DNA of 64,000 nucleotides, taken from NCBI RefSeq assembly GCF_011759375.1, contig NZ_JAARML010000009.1:1-64000 (forward strand), given 5' to 3'. Positions 44,409 through 52,508 of this stretch are shown in pieces (position 1 is the stretch's first letter; each line of letters begins with the position of its first letter). Under the pieces are notes generated by a model. That model was not told the DNA's origin, ran no database searches, and was given only the letters and a program-made list of their open reading frames with translations. The translations under genes and the position numbers were made by a program. This stretch comes from Paraflavitalea devenefica (GTDB taxonomy: Bacteria; Bacteroidota; Bacteroidia; Chitinophagales; Chitinophagaceae).

Positions 44409-44516
44409 TTATAGAAGTTGATTGACGAGGATTAGCAACCTCAGACCGTCCAATGTCCTTAAAATAACCGTCCAGAAAGAATTCTAATATTCTATGAAAC
44501 CAGCTAAAATCCAATG

Positions 44517-44705
44517 TCAGTCAACTTTCTTTTCCTTTGGAGTCTGATTAAAGTAGTAACCCATACCTAACCCAATAAAGGCGATCCATCCTTTGAAAAC
44601 CAATCTCATTTTTTGAGATAGCCGTAAAAAACCAAGATCCAATACGTCCTGAAACCACATCAAGATCCATTCCTTTGAAAGAGAACCATTTAAAATCCAG
44701 CTCAT
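44517..44705 (-). CDS. Possible small membrane-associated protein (62 residues)
   Basis: A short frame with a hydrophobic segment (MRLVFKGWIAFIGLGMGYYF, about 32-51) followed by a charged tail ending KEKKVD. Tryptophan- and leucine-rich N-terminal part. The composition is compatible with a small inner-membrane protein, but there is no family match I know, no clear promoter, and a candidate antisense transcript covers it. Real gene status is uncertain. Confidence 0.3.
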   Translation of the reverse strand: MSWILNGSLSKEWILMWFQDVLDLGFLRLSQKMRLVFKGWIAFIGLGMGYYFNQTPKEKKVD

Positions 44706-44759
44706 CCGGGAAAAGCCACCCAGGTTAACGAGCTTCCTGAGATGAAATTTTTTTGCGTG

Positions 44760-44795
44760 AAAAGGCGATGCCGAAGGGTGTCGTCTTTTTAGTTT
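44760..44795 (+). terminator. Intrinsic terminator without an upstream plus-strand gene
   Basis: Bases 44760-44772 (AAAAGGCGATGCC) pair with 44777-44789 (GGTGTCGTCTTTT) as a continuous 13-bp stem with three G-U pairs and a GAAG loop, then a T-run (TTTTTAGTTTTT). It is oriented for the plus strand; on the minus strand no T-run follows. Confidence 0.6.
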
Positions 44796-44911
44796 TTAGG
44801 CTGCCTATAGACACCTGCTTGTGGTAGTATGGGTGTATTATTGTCTGGCTATGCGCTGTATCTCTTAACCCGATGCACTGGTTGGCCTGGGGTCTGCAGT
44901 ATATATGCTGT

Positions 44912-45010
44912 GGATATTTCCCGGATATACCCGGGATTGTCTCCGGATTACCCTTTCTATATGTGCTCTATAGGAGCTCTATAACTCCTCTATAAGAGCT
45001 CTATAGCTTT
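44912..45010. repeat. 11-bp phased degenerate tandem array, nine units
   Basis: Units start every 11 bases at 44912, 44923, 44934, 44945, 44956, 44967, 44978, 44989 and 45000. The first four begin GGAT(A/T) (GGATATTTCCC, GGATATACCCG, GGATTGTCTCC, GGATTACCCTT) and the last five begin TCTATA (TCTATATGTGC, TCTATAGGAGC, TCTATAACTCC, TCTATAAGAGC, TCTATAGCTTT). The phase never slips, although the sequence drifts. It ends about 150 bp from the stop of the T9SS cargo gene. A TGTGGATAT (one mismatch to a DnaA box) overlaps its left end. Confidence 0.8.
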
Positions 45011-45162
45011 TTATTTTCCTCCGGCTTGCTGCTGACCAAATAGCACACAAGTATAAATAATTTTTTAAGAATTCCTGGGAATTTGGGAGCAACTTCATAA
45101 TCCTCATTTTAAATCCCTCGAATTCGAAGGTAAAAAAAACAGGCAGGGTTAAACAGCTTCTA

Positions 45163-46194
45163 TTATCGCACCAATAGCCGCTTCCGGTATACCATTGCGC
45201 CCTGCTGGTTACTTACTGCCAATATGTAGATGCCTGCAGCACTGTTGCCCGGCAGTTCCAGTTGCAACCGGTTGGCGCCTGCATGGGCTGCATAAGAACG
45301 CCGGCACAACTCCTGCCCCTGTAAATGATATACGGAAAAACGGTAGATACCGGCAGCAGGCGACGTTAGCGCCACTGGTATATGCCTGCCAGATATGCCC
45401 GGACAGTTCACTGCCAGTTGCTCATCATTGCGGGGAATAGTATTACTCCTTTCCTGCTCCTGTAAAATGACCAGTCCGTTCTTAAAAAAAGATTGGAAAT
45501 AAATACAGGTATGCCGCACATCCGTGGTAGACTTGGTGGATATAGAGCCGTTGCGGTATAAAATGGTGCTTACGTTCTTGAAATCCATCTGGAACATGTA
45601 CTTCTTTTCAGAAGTATCAATACTGGGTACCGTAGCTACGCCACCAATAGCCACAGAATTGGTGCCATCAAAGCTCACATTCAGCGAAGTATTCGGATCT
45701 ACGGCATAGGCGCCAGGCGTGGAGGCTTTAATAAACTCTTTCAACCTGTTGCCATCGCCATCAATGTCCACGGCTGTAATAGACAGGCAGGGTAATATAG
45801 TATCTGCCAGTGTACCGGCTTTCTTAAAAGTGATCTTCCAGTCGAGGTAGGAGGTATCATTGGCACCGGCGGTTACATAAGGCTGCCAGGCATTATAATA
45901 ACCCTGTGAGGTATTGTCCATCTGGTTAAGTCCCGCGCCATTCATCAGGTTCACAATCTCAATAGTAGCATCAATACCGGTAGCTACATTGCTAAATTTG
46001 TAGATAGCGCCCACAGTACCACCGGTACCACTGATCAGCGATGGTGTCTTAAAGATCATGGAAGGAGAAACACATTGAGGCAGTGCGGCAAGAGACAATA
46101 GCATGGCCACAAGCAATGGCATATAACGGTAGGCCGGAAAGCAACGGCAACTATAACGGACTATGTTGCCGGCAGGGGTACAGTTGGAGTCCAT
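45163..46194 (-). CDS. T9SS type A cargo protein, shorter tandem paralog
   Basis: A 343-residue exported protein starting MDSNCTPAGNIVRY, with a hydrophobic signal (MPLLVAMLLSLAALPQC). Its start matches that of the neighbouring paralog: both ATGs follow AAATTCAAAcCCT, so an earlier in-frame start at 46224 is rejected. The first about 230 mature residues are a conserved domain (SPSMIFKTPSLISGTGGTVG, YLDWKITFKKAGT, TAVDIDGDGNRLKEFI, FQMDFKNVSTILYRNGSISTKS, read in parts). After HTCIYFQSFF it jumps over the Fn3-like domain present in the paralog through a Ser/Arg/Asn linker to a type A C-terminal sorting domain (GIYRFSVYHLQGQEL ... AAGIYILAVSNQQG). The domain function is unknown. Confidence 0.85.
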   Translation of the reverse strand: MDSNCTPAGNIVRYSCRCFPAYRYMPLLVAMLLSLAALPQCVSPSMIFKTPSLISGTGGTVGAIYKFSNVATGIDATIEIVNLMNGAGLNQMDNTSQGYYNAWQPYVTAGANDTSYLDWKITFKKAGTLADTILPCLSITAVDIDGDGNRLKEFIKASTPGAYAVDPNTSLNVSFDGTNSVAIGGVATVPSIDTSEKKYMFQMDFKNVSTILYRNGSISTKSTTDVRHTCIYFQSFFKNGLVILQEQERSNTIPRNDEQLAVNCPGISGRHIPVALTSPAAGIYRFSVYHLQGQELCRRSYAAHAGANRLQLELPGNSAAGIYILAVSNQQGAMVYRKRLLVR

Positions 46195-46357
46195 AGGGTT
46201 GAATTTTTTGACGGATCGTAACACAAGTTTACGTCTATTACACCTGTCAAAAAATTAAAACCCGTTTCAGCAATGGCTTTATAGTATTGCCGCTACAGAA
46301 AAATATTTAGCCAATTTGCCGGCAAACTGATTACCAATCGATTGCCGGCAGCAGCGT

Positions 46358-47641
46358 TTATTGTACCAATATACGTGTACGGCTAACAACCACACCCTGT
46401 GTATTACGCACAGCTACCATGTAAATACCGGAAGGGCTTTGGGCCGGCACGTCCAACTGCAGGTTATTGATACCCGCCTGCACTGAATAAGAACGCTGCC
46501 TTACAACACTGCCCTGGCTATTATACACAGCAAAGTGATATACTTCTTTTTGAGAAGCTTCCAGCTCTATCGCCATATTATTGTTGGCAACCACGGTGGG
46601 GATCGTCACCTTCAGTGAGCCGCCCGCATTGTTAATGCCAATCATGCGCGATAAAGATTCATCTCCGTAGGTAGCGGTTTGCTTCAACCTGTAGTATATT
46701 TTACCAGTGCTTTCGGTTGGATCAACAAAACTGTACTTAAGTACACCCTGTTGCGCATTCACTTTTCCGATGTCTCCCCAACTGGTTCCATCCTTGCTTT
46801 TTTGCACAGTATAATGTAATACATCCTTCTCATCGGCCACTGTCCAATCCAGGGTGATGCCTGTATGGGCATTCTTTGCCGTGAATGAAACAATCCGCAA
46901 CGGCAGGAGGACCTCTGTATCAAAAAAGGACTTGAAGTAAATACAGGTATGACGTACGTCAATAGTAGGTTTGGTAGAAATAGAACCATTCCGGTAATAG
47001 ATCGTACTTACATTATTAAAGTTCATCTGGAACATATACTGTGTTTCAGCAGTATCAATGCTGGGAACAGTATATACCTGTCCGGTAGCAGTTGAATTCA
47101 CACCATCAAAACCAACAGTGAGATAGGTAAAGGGATCTACGGCATAAGCCCCCGGTGTGGAGGCTACAATGAATTCCCGCAAACGGCTGTTATCACCATC
47201 AATATCTACGGCCGTAATAGCCAGACAAGGTAATAGGGAGTCTATCATGGTGCCGCCTCTCTTGAAAGTGATCTTCCAGTCGAGGTAGGAGGTGGCATTG
47301 CCGCCTGCCGTTACATAAGGCTGCCAGGCATCATAATATCCTTGTGAAGTATTGTCCATCTGGTTAAGACCGGCGCCTCCAACCAGGGCCATTACCTGTA
47401 TGGTAGCGTCGACACCGGGAATTACATCAGTAAACCGGTATACAGCGCCAACACTACCGCCAGTGCCACTGATCAGCGTAGGGTTCTTAAATGTCATGGA
47501 AGGTGGTGTACACTGTGATATAGCAGATTGGGAAAACAGTATTCCCGCAAATATCAGGGAGCATAAAGGAATGCAATGCCTGAGCCAGGCAGCAAAATAG
47601 GCGTTCATAGTTTTAAGATCATAGGTACAGTTAGGATGCAT
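46358..47641 (-). CDS. T9SS type A cargo protein with Fn3-like domain, longer tandem paralog
   Basis: A 427-residue protein with an N-terminal signal (CIPLCSLIFAGILFSQSAISQ). The first about 240 residues are very similar to the downstream paralog, including SPSMTFKNPTLISGTGGSVG-type and AVDIDGDNSRLREFI segments with an acidic DIDGD turn that might bind calcium. A Fn3-like/T9SS linker domain follows (LPLRIVSFTAKNAHTGITLDW ... YYRLKQ), then a type A sorting domain (VYHFAVYNSQGSVV ... PSGIYMVAVRNTQGVVV). It should be secreted through SprA and anchored or released at the surface. Biological role unknown. Confidence 0.88.
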   Translation of the reverse strand: MHPNCTYDLKTMNAYFAAWLRHCIPLCSLIFAGILFSQSAISQCTPPSMTFKNPTLISGTGGSVGAVYRFTDVIPGVDATIQVMALVGGAGLNQMDNTSQGYYDAWQPYVTAGGNATSYLDWKITFKRGGTMIDSLLPCLAITAVDIDGDNSRLREFIVASTPGAYAVDPFTYLTVGFDGVNSTATGQVYTVPSIDTAETQYMFQMNFNNVSTIYYRNGSISTKPTIDVRHTCIYFKSFFDTEVLLPLRIVSFTAKNAHTGITLDWTVADEKDVLHYTVQKSKDGTSWGDIGKVNAQQGVLKYSFVDPTESTGKIYYRLKQTATYGDESLSRMIGINNAGGSLKVTIPTVVANNNMAIELEASQKEVYHFAVYNSQGSVVRQRSYSVQAGINNLQLDVPAQSPSGIYMVAVRNTQGVVVSRTRILVQ

Positions 47642-47980
47642 AGGGTTTGAATTTTGTACGGAATCAAGGACAAGAATATAAAATAATGTCCATTAATGAA
47701 AGTACCTGCTTACGAATGTTGACAAATGATAACAAGATATGATTGCTGCTATTATAAAAGAATAGAAGGCTGTGTGCCTAACACCGTTATTTACAGTTGT
47801 TATAACAAAAAAAGGTAACCCGTAAAAAATATTGCAACTTTACCTATATGCAGGCACTTCACGGTGCATAATTTCCCGGTTTTTTCTATATTGTCGTATG
47901 AATGGACTTTCCCTGTGCTGAATGTCATACGGTTAATTTGATCAGCAAGACCCTCAATAACCCTTATTAACACCCTGCTT
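47642..47980. other. Intergenic region between divergent genes
   Basis: No gene is visible in this 339-bp AT-rich stretch. It should hold the promoters for the minus-strand T9SS cargo gene and the plus-strand membrane protein gene. The nearest promoter-like string is TATATTGT (about 47889) on the plus strand, an imperfect -7 element. A short GCAC-TTCACG-GTGC hairpin lies near 47855. Confidence 0.5.
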
Positions 47981-48499
47981 ATGCTGCCTCTTAAATGGAA
48001 AATATTCAGGATAGTCAGTTATCTTCACATGACCTGTACGTTGGCTATTGGAGTATTGGCGCTGTACACAATTTTTACCGCAAGGATCAAGTTCAATTCC
48101 ACTGAAGATATTTTAGGCGTATTAATATTAATTCTTTGTCCATCTATTCTCCTGGCCAACAGCAGTGTCAATATTTATCTGTTGGAAAAATTTTACCCTG
48201 ACAAACTTTTCGGGAAAAAGCTACATCGCTTTTCTATGCTCCTGTTTATTCTTTCATTGGTGGTAGTTATAGCTGTTGTATTATTAACGATAGCCGGATT
48301 CAGTGAAACTTTGCCCAGGGAAAATTATACTTTCCGGGATGGTTTAATGATATACTTAACCCTCTCAGCCTTCACTGTCATTGGCCTCACCGGTCTCTAT
48401 ATTATTGTGATCCAGGTGTCTTTGCGCAGGGCCATCCGCCGTAATCATGAAGCCTCGTTAAACAGATTCCTGGATAGTGACCCTGCACAGGGAATTTAA
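47981..48499 (+). CDS. Small multi-pass membrane protein of unknown function
   Basis: A 172-residue integral membrane protein with four predicted membrane segments: about 15-32 (TCTLAIGVLALYTIF), 43-65 (DILGVLILILCPSILLANS), 84-106 (SMLLFILSLVVVIAVVLLTIA in parts) and 122-146 (LMIYLTLSAFTVIGLTGLYIIVI in parts). The C-terminal tail is basic (LRRAIRRNHEASLNRF) and probably cytosolic. No family recognised and no operon partner with related function; the esterase lipoprotein gene starts 57 bp downstream. Confidence 0.75.
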   Translation: MLPLKWKIFRIVSYLHMTCTLAIGVLALYTIFTARIKFNSTEDILGVLILILCPSILLANSSVNIYLLEKFYPDKLFGKKLHRFSMLLFILSLVVVIAVVLLTIAGFSETLPRENYTFRDGLMIYLTLSAFTVIGLTGLYIIVIQVSLRRAIRRNHEASLNRFLDSDPAQGI

Positions 48500-48544
48500 T
48501 CTTTCATTTACTAAATAGTTGCAGGGCCAATGGCCGGCACAACG

Positions 48545-48552
48545 TATTTTTG
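48545..48552 (+). promoter_or_regulatory. TAnnTTTG -7 element of the esterase lipoprotein gene
   Basis: TATTTTTG is a perfect -7 element ending 3 bases before the ATG at 48556. A TTG at 48519-48521 is 23 bp upstream, slightly wide. As at guaB, the mRNA should be leaderless, and the in-frame TTG at 48550 lies within the promoter element. Confidence 0.5.
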
Positions 48553-48555
48553 AGT

Positions 48556-49401
48556 ATGCGAAAACCCCTATTACTGGTAACCCTTACCGTAGTCCTCTTT
48601 GCGTGCCAAAAGGAAAAGGACAATACTGCCACCTACGAGAAAAAAGTCAACGTAGCTTATGGTACCGACGCTAAACAAGTGATGGACCTTTACCTCCCTT
48701 CCAACGCCAATGCCAGTACTACCAAACTGATGGTGCTGATCCATGGAGGCGCCTGGGCCGATGGAGACAAAGCTGATTTTGACATTTACATCAATGAATT
48801 GCAACGCCGCCTGCCGGGGTATGTCTTTGCCAATATCAATTACCGGCTTTTTACCTTCAACGGACAAAATAAATTTCCCGCACAGGAGCAGGATGTAAAG
48901 GCCGCAGTAAGCTTTCTCCTGAATAAATCTGCAGCATATAAATTCTCAAAAACATTTGTACTGCTGGGGGCCAGCGCCGGTGGGCACCTGGCCTTATTGC
49001 AAGGATATAAATATGCCAATGAAGCTACTCCCAAAGCCATTGTTTCCTTTTTTGGTCCTACAGACCTTACCTACCTGTATGATCATCCCGGTCAACAGGG
49101 CGTGCCGGCTTTACTGGCTACTATTGTAGGCGCCACGCCTGCCCAAAATGCCGCCTTATACGAGTCATGCAGTCCTATTCATTTTGTAACACCCCAATCG
49201 GCCCACACCCTCTTACTGCAGGGCGGTAAAGATGACCTGGTGCCACCTGCCCAGGCTACCCGGCTCATCGACAAACTGAAGGAGGCAGGCGTGTATAACG
49301 AATACATTTATTACGCCAACGAAGGTCATAGCTGGGAAGGCCCCAATCTGGACGACTCTTTCAACAAAATAGAAAAATTCATCCGGCAGCACGTGCCGTA
49401 A
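48556..49401 (+). CDS. Alpha/beta-hydrolase esterase lipoprotein (BD-FAE/carboxylesterase-like)
   Basis: A 281-residue lipoprotein esterase. The signal MRKPLLLVTLTVVLFAC has Cys17 as lipid site. The hydrolase core has the oxyanion motif HGGAW (63-67), nucleophile Ser140 in GASAGG, Asp at 226/227 in GGKDDLVPP, and His258 in NEGHSW, a complete triad. The HGGAW/GxSAGG pair is typical of carboxylesterases and feruloyl-esterase-like proteins. Localisation at the inner or outer membrane, facing periplasm or surface, is expected. Substrate not determinable. Confidence 0.88.
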   Translation: MRKPLLLVTLTVVLFACQKEKDNTATYEKKVNVAYGTDAKQVMDLYLPSNANASTTKLMVLIHGGAWADGDKADFDIYINELQRRLPGYVFANINYRLFTFNGQNKFPAQEQDVKAAVSFLLNKSAAYKFSKTFVLLGASAGGHLALLQGYKYANEATPKAIVSFFGPTDLTYLYDHPGQQGVPALLATIVGATPAQNAALYESCSPIHFVTPQSAHTLLLQGGKDDLVPPAQATRLIDKLKEAGVYNEYIYYANEGHSWEGPNLDDSFNKIEKFIRQHVP

Positions 49402-49440
49402 GGCTATTGCCCGGTTTTTGTTTTTCCTTACCTTGTCGGC

Positions 49441-50751
49441 ATGAAAAACACATTGCCGCCATTGGCTGAGAGAATGCGTCCGGAAACATTGGACGACCTG
49501 GTGGGACAAGATCATCTTGCCGGCAAAGGAAGTATTTTACGCACCGCTATTGAGCAGGGAAAGGTTCCCTCCATGATCCTGTGGGGACCGCCCGGCACTG
49601 GTAAAACCACTATTGCCAATATTATAGCCCATACTTTACAGGCTCCTTTCTTCACCCTCAGCGCCATTAGTTCCGGCGTAAAGGATGTACGCGAGGCCAT
49701 TGATACCGCCAGGCAGATACAAAAGGGGATTCTTTTTATTGACGAGATACATCGCTTCAACAAAGGGCAACAGGATGCCCTGCTGGGCGCTGTGGAAAAA
49801 GGCATTGTTACGCTGATAGGCGCTACTACAGAGAACCCTTCTTTTGAAGTGAACAGTGCCTTACTCAGCCGTTGCCAGGTATACGTACTAAAGTCGCTGG
49901 AAGAAAAAGATCTCATCAGGCTGCTGCGGCTGGCTATGGAAAGAGATGAAGTACTTTCCCAAAAGAAGATTGAGCTGCAGGAAACAGAAGCCCTGATCAA
50001 TATTTCCGGCGGAGATGCGCGGAAGTTGCTGAATTTATTTGAGCTCGTGGTGGATAGCCTCCCCCCGGCCCTCCCGACGAGTCGGGACAAGCTCTCCGGT
50101 GGAGGGGGAGAAGCTATCCTTATTACTGACGAGCAGGTGATGAGCATCGCCCAACAACGTATAGCCCTGTACGATAAAAAAGGTGAACAGCATTATGATA
50201 TTATTTCCGCTTTTATTAAATCGGTACGGGGCAGTGATCCCAATGCTGCAGTGTATTGGCTGGCGCGTATGATAGAAGGCGGGGAAGATGTAAAGTTTAT
50301 TGCACGCCGACTGGTGATACTGGCCAGTGAAGACATCGGCAATGCCAATCCTACTGCCCTCGTTATGGCCAATGCCACTTTCGATGCCGTGAATAAAATC
50401 GGTTATCCGGAATCAAGGATTATTTTATCACAGTGTGCCGTATACCTCGCAGCTTCTGCCAAGAGCAATGCTTCTTATATGGCCATTGACGCAGCATTGG
50501 CGGCCGTGCGCCAGCATGGCGACCTGCCGGTGCCACTGCATATACGCAATGCGCCTACCAAACTCATGAAGAACATGGGTTACGGCAAGGATTATCAATA
50601 TGCGCACAGCTACGAAAAGAACTTCTCCGCACAGGAATACCTTCCTGCTGAACTTGCCGGCAGCAAATTTTATGATCCGGGCAGGAATGCACGGGAAGAA
50701 GAACTACGCCGGTTTTTAAAAGGCTTGTGGGGAGAGAAATACGGGTATTAA
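49441..50751 (+). CDS. rarA: Replication-associated recombination protein RarA (MgsA), with an in-frame palindromic insert
   Basis: A 436-residue AAA+ ATPase related to clamp loaders that acts at stalled replication forks. Walker A is GPPGTGKTT (49-57), Walker B FIDEIHRF (about 97-104), sensor 1 near IGATTENPSFEVN, sensor 2 near GGDARKLLN, and the C-terminal tetramerisation part has SAFIKSVRGSDPNAAVYWLARM (in parts). Between ELVVDS and AILITDEQV lies a low-complexity PPALPTSRDKLSGGGGE-type segment (about residues 206-224) encoded by a 54-bp palindromic repeat, in a position that is normally a short surface loop. The reading frame is intact, so the protein is probably functional. Confidence 0.94.
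   Translation: MKNTLPPLAERMRPETLDDLVGQDHLAGKGSILRTAIEQGKVPSMILWGPPGTGKTTIANIIAHTLQAPFFTLSAISSGVKDVREAIDTARQIQKGILFIDEIHRFNKGQQDALLGAVEKGIVTLIGATTENPSFEVNSALLSRCQVYVLKSLEEKDLIRLLRLAMERDEVLSQKKIELQETEALINISGGDARKLLNLFELVVDSLPPALPTSRDKLSGGGGEAILITDEQVMSIAQQRIALYDKKGEQHYDIISAFIKSVRGSDPNAAVYWLARMIEGGEDVKFIARRLVILASEDIGNANPTALVMANATFDAVNKIGYPESRIILSQCAVYLAASAKSNASYMAIDAALAAVRQHGDLPVPLHIRNAPTKLMKNMGYGKDYQYAHSYEKNFSAQEYLPAELAGSKFYDPGRNAREEELRRFLKGLWGEKYGY
50057..50110. repeat. 54-bp palindromic repeat inserted in frame in rarA
   Basis: The core TCCCGAC-GA-GTCGGGA (50072-50087) is a 7-bp stem with a 2-base loop, flanked by CTCCCCCCGG on the left and CCGGTGGAGGGGGAG on the right, partly complementary. 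The length is exactly 18 codons, so the frame is preserved. The sequence composition differs from the rest of rarA and looks like a mobile REP-type element. Confidence 0.7.
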
Positions 50752-50810
50752 AGAAAAACTCAATAAAGACGGGATCTATACATCCAAACGGCCCATTGGC
50801 TCATCCCCGC

Positions 50811-50840
50811 TTGCTGTCAGGGCAGACTGTATTACCTTTG
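50811..50840 (+). promoter_or_regulatory. Promoter of the ElaA-like GNAT gene (TTG - 19 bp - TACCTTTG)
   Basis: TTG at 50811-50813, a 19-bp spacer and TACCTTTG at 50833-50840. The ATG at 50852 follows 11 bases later, giving a leader of only about 6 bases. Confidence 0.6.
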
Positions 50841-50851
50841 GGATCATTATC

Positions 50852-51325
50852 ATGAGAACTACTACTACCACTATCAACTGGACCTGCAAGTCCTTTGATG
50901 AGCTTACCCCCCGTGAACTCTATGCCATACTGCAATTGCGTAGTGAAGTATTTGTTGTAGAACAAAATTGTGTTTTCCAGGATATAGATAATAAAGACCA
51001 GGCTTCCCGGCACCTGATGGGCTGGCATGATGGCCTGCTCGCAGCTTATACCCGGCTGGTGCCCGCCGGCATTTCGTTTGAAGAAGTATCCATTGGGCGG
51101 GTAGTCACTTCTCCCAAAATGAGAAAATCAGGAGCAGGCCGGCTGTTGATGAAAAAATCTATTGAAACCACCTATACTATTTTTGGTAATACTCCTATTC
51201 GCATCGGCGCCCAGTTGTACCTCAAAAAATTCTATGAATCCTTTGGTTTTCAACAGTCCAGCGAAATATATTTAGAAGACGGTATTGAACATATCGAAAT
51301 GTTACTAACAGAATTTCCCAGATAA
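50852..51325 (+). CDS. ElaA-type GNAT N-acetyltransferase
   Basis: A 157-residue acetyltransferase of the ElaA group. Diagnostic ElaA features are LYAILQLRSEVFVVEQNCVFQDID (about 28-51, in parts) and HLMGWHDG. The acetyl-CoA loop lies around VVTSPKMRKSGAGRLLM (about 88-104), followed by RIGAQLYLKKFYESFGF near the C-terminus. The usual Q/RxxGxG/A reads RKSGAGR. Substrate unknown. A very short leader is predicted. Confidence 0.88.
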   Translation: MRTTTTTINWTCKSFDELTPRELYAILQLRSEVFVVEQNCVFQDIDNKDQASRHLMGWHDGLLAAYTRLVPAGISFEEVSIGRVVTSPKMRKSGAGRLLMKKSIETTYTIFGNTPIRIGAQLYLKKFYESFGFQQSSEIYLEDGIEHIEMLLTEFPR

Positions 51326-51473
51326 TGCTATAGTAAAACCCCTAGTGTTGTTTTATTTTTTCCACAGTACACACAAAAAGAAATATTTCTGCGTTTTCTT
51401 GTAGGAAAATTCAGTGGCTATTACTTTAGTCGCCGGATCTACAGACCATCTGAAAAACTAAATCTGATATTCC

Positions 51474-52433
51474 ATGAAACAGCATCTACACGCTGCCGTG
51501 CAGAAGTGTTTAGCCTTAACACTCATTATCCTGACTGCTCATTTAACCTCATTTAGCCAGTATGGCGACAAAAGCACTTATTGGGAAGCGGGCATCACAT
51601 TAGGTCCCAGTAACTTCCTGGGTGACATTGGAGGTAATCCGGGCAGGGGTACTACCTTCCTCAAAGACAATACCTTCAATACAACGACGCTGTCGTTCGG
51701 CCTTTGGGGCGCATACGCTGTAAAACCCTATTTATCATTCCGCTTAGCGCTCAATTTTGGTAAACTGCAAGCCGATGATGCCGACATTAAAGGCAAGGGA
51801 GGCCTGGAAGAAGCGCGTAAGATCCGCAACTCCAACTTCCGTTCTAAATTAACTGAATTCCTGGTGCTGGCAGAAGTATATCCTACTGTACTCCTGGAAA
51901 ATGATCCTGAAGATACCTGGTTAAAACTGCGCCCTTATGGCATAGTTGGTGTAGGTGTTTTCAAATTCAAACCTCAGGGTACCCGTCCTGATAATGGCCA
52001 ATGGGTAGACCTCCAACCCCTGCATACAGAAGGTCAGGGTTTCTCCCAATATCCTGACAGGAAGCCTTATAAATTAACCCAACTGAATATTCCCATGGGT
52101 GTGGGTGTAAAATACTTCCTGACCGAGACCTTCCATGTAGCTCTTGAAGTAATCCACCGCAAAACCTTTACCGATTATATTGATGATGTAAGTACTACTT
52201 ATATTGATGAGAATGCTTTTTATAACAACAATATGCCACCAGCACAGGCAGCGTTGGCTTCTATGATGGCTAATAAGAGCGGTCTCAATACATCTACCCG
52301 TTTCGGCACGGGCGATAAGCGCGGTACAGCAACGAATAATGACGCATATTATACTGTTAATCTCAAACTGGGTTGGCGTATAACCAGCAACGACCGTTGG
52401 GGTAACTCAACCCGTTGCCCGATCAGGTTCTAA
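51474..52433 (+). CDS. Outer-membrane beta-barrel protein (DUF6089-like)
   Basis: A 319-residue protein with a signal peptide (CLALTLIILTAHLTSFSQ) and barrel strands. YWEAGITLGPSNFLGDIGGNPG at the N-terminus (in parts), RPYGIVGVGVFKFKPQG in the middle, and a long loop with YIDDVSTTYIDENAFYNNN before the last strand YTVNLKLGWRITSNDRW resemble the DUF6089 family of Bacteroidota barrels. Function unknown. It is followed by a small sorting-domain-like protein 75 bp downstream. Confidence 0.8.
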   Translation: MKQHLHAAVQKCLALTLIILTAHLTSFSQYGDKSTYWEAGITLGPSNFLGDIGGNPGRGTTFLKDNTFNTTTLSFGLWGAYAVKPYLSFRLALNFGKLQADDADIKGKGGLEEARKIRNSNFRSKLTEFLVLAEVYPTVLLENDPEDTWLKLRPYGIVGVGVFKFKPQGTRPDNGQWVDLQPLHTEGQGFSQYPDRKPYKLTQLNIPMGVGVKYFLTETFHVALEVIHRKTFTDYIDDVSTTYIDENAFYNNNMPPAQAALASMMANKSGLNTSTRFGTGDKRGTATNNDAYYTVNLKLGWRITSNDRWGNSTRCPIRF

Positions 52434-52508
52434 CCAAGCCCCGTCAGATCGTATTTGTTTAATCCGTACCCTTTTCAAAACAAAGCCTTTTTAACGAAAG
52501 GTCACTCT

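Larger units (their letters stand above)
44414..44795 (+). ncRNA. Candidate unannotated transcript between an orphan promoter and terminator
   Basis: The interval between the promoter at 44378-44408 and the hairpin-plus-T-run at 44760-44795 would yield an RNA of about 380 bases. The plus strand has only tiny frames here (the longest near the start is 18 codons at about 44514; a basic 16-codon frame ends inside the terminator). It would be antisense to the 62-codon minus-strand ORF. No known RNA family (6S, SRP, tmRNA, RNase P) is recognised. This is inference from signals only. Confidence 0.35.

Noticed and set aside
44742..44792. 16-codon basic peptide ending in the terminator (MKFFCVKRRC...)
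   Set aside because: Too short, and its codons coincide with the terminator stem; most likely chance.
44146..45010. Chromosomal replication origin
   Set aside because: Only one exact DnaA box and two near-matches are present, there is no dnaA or other origin-linked gene, and gene orientation gives no clear switch. Kept only as a DnaA-box-like finding.
44912..45010. CRISPR array
   Set aside because: Units are 11 bp, contiguous and degenerate; there are no spacers and no cas genes.
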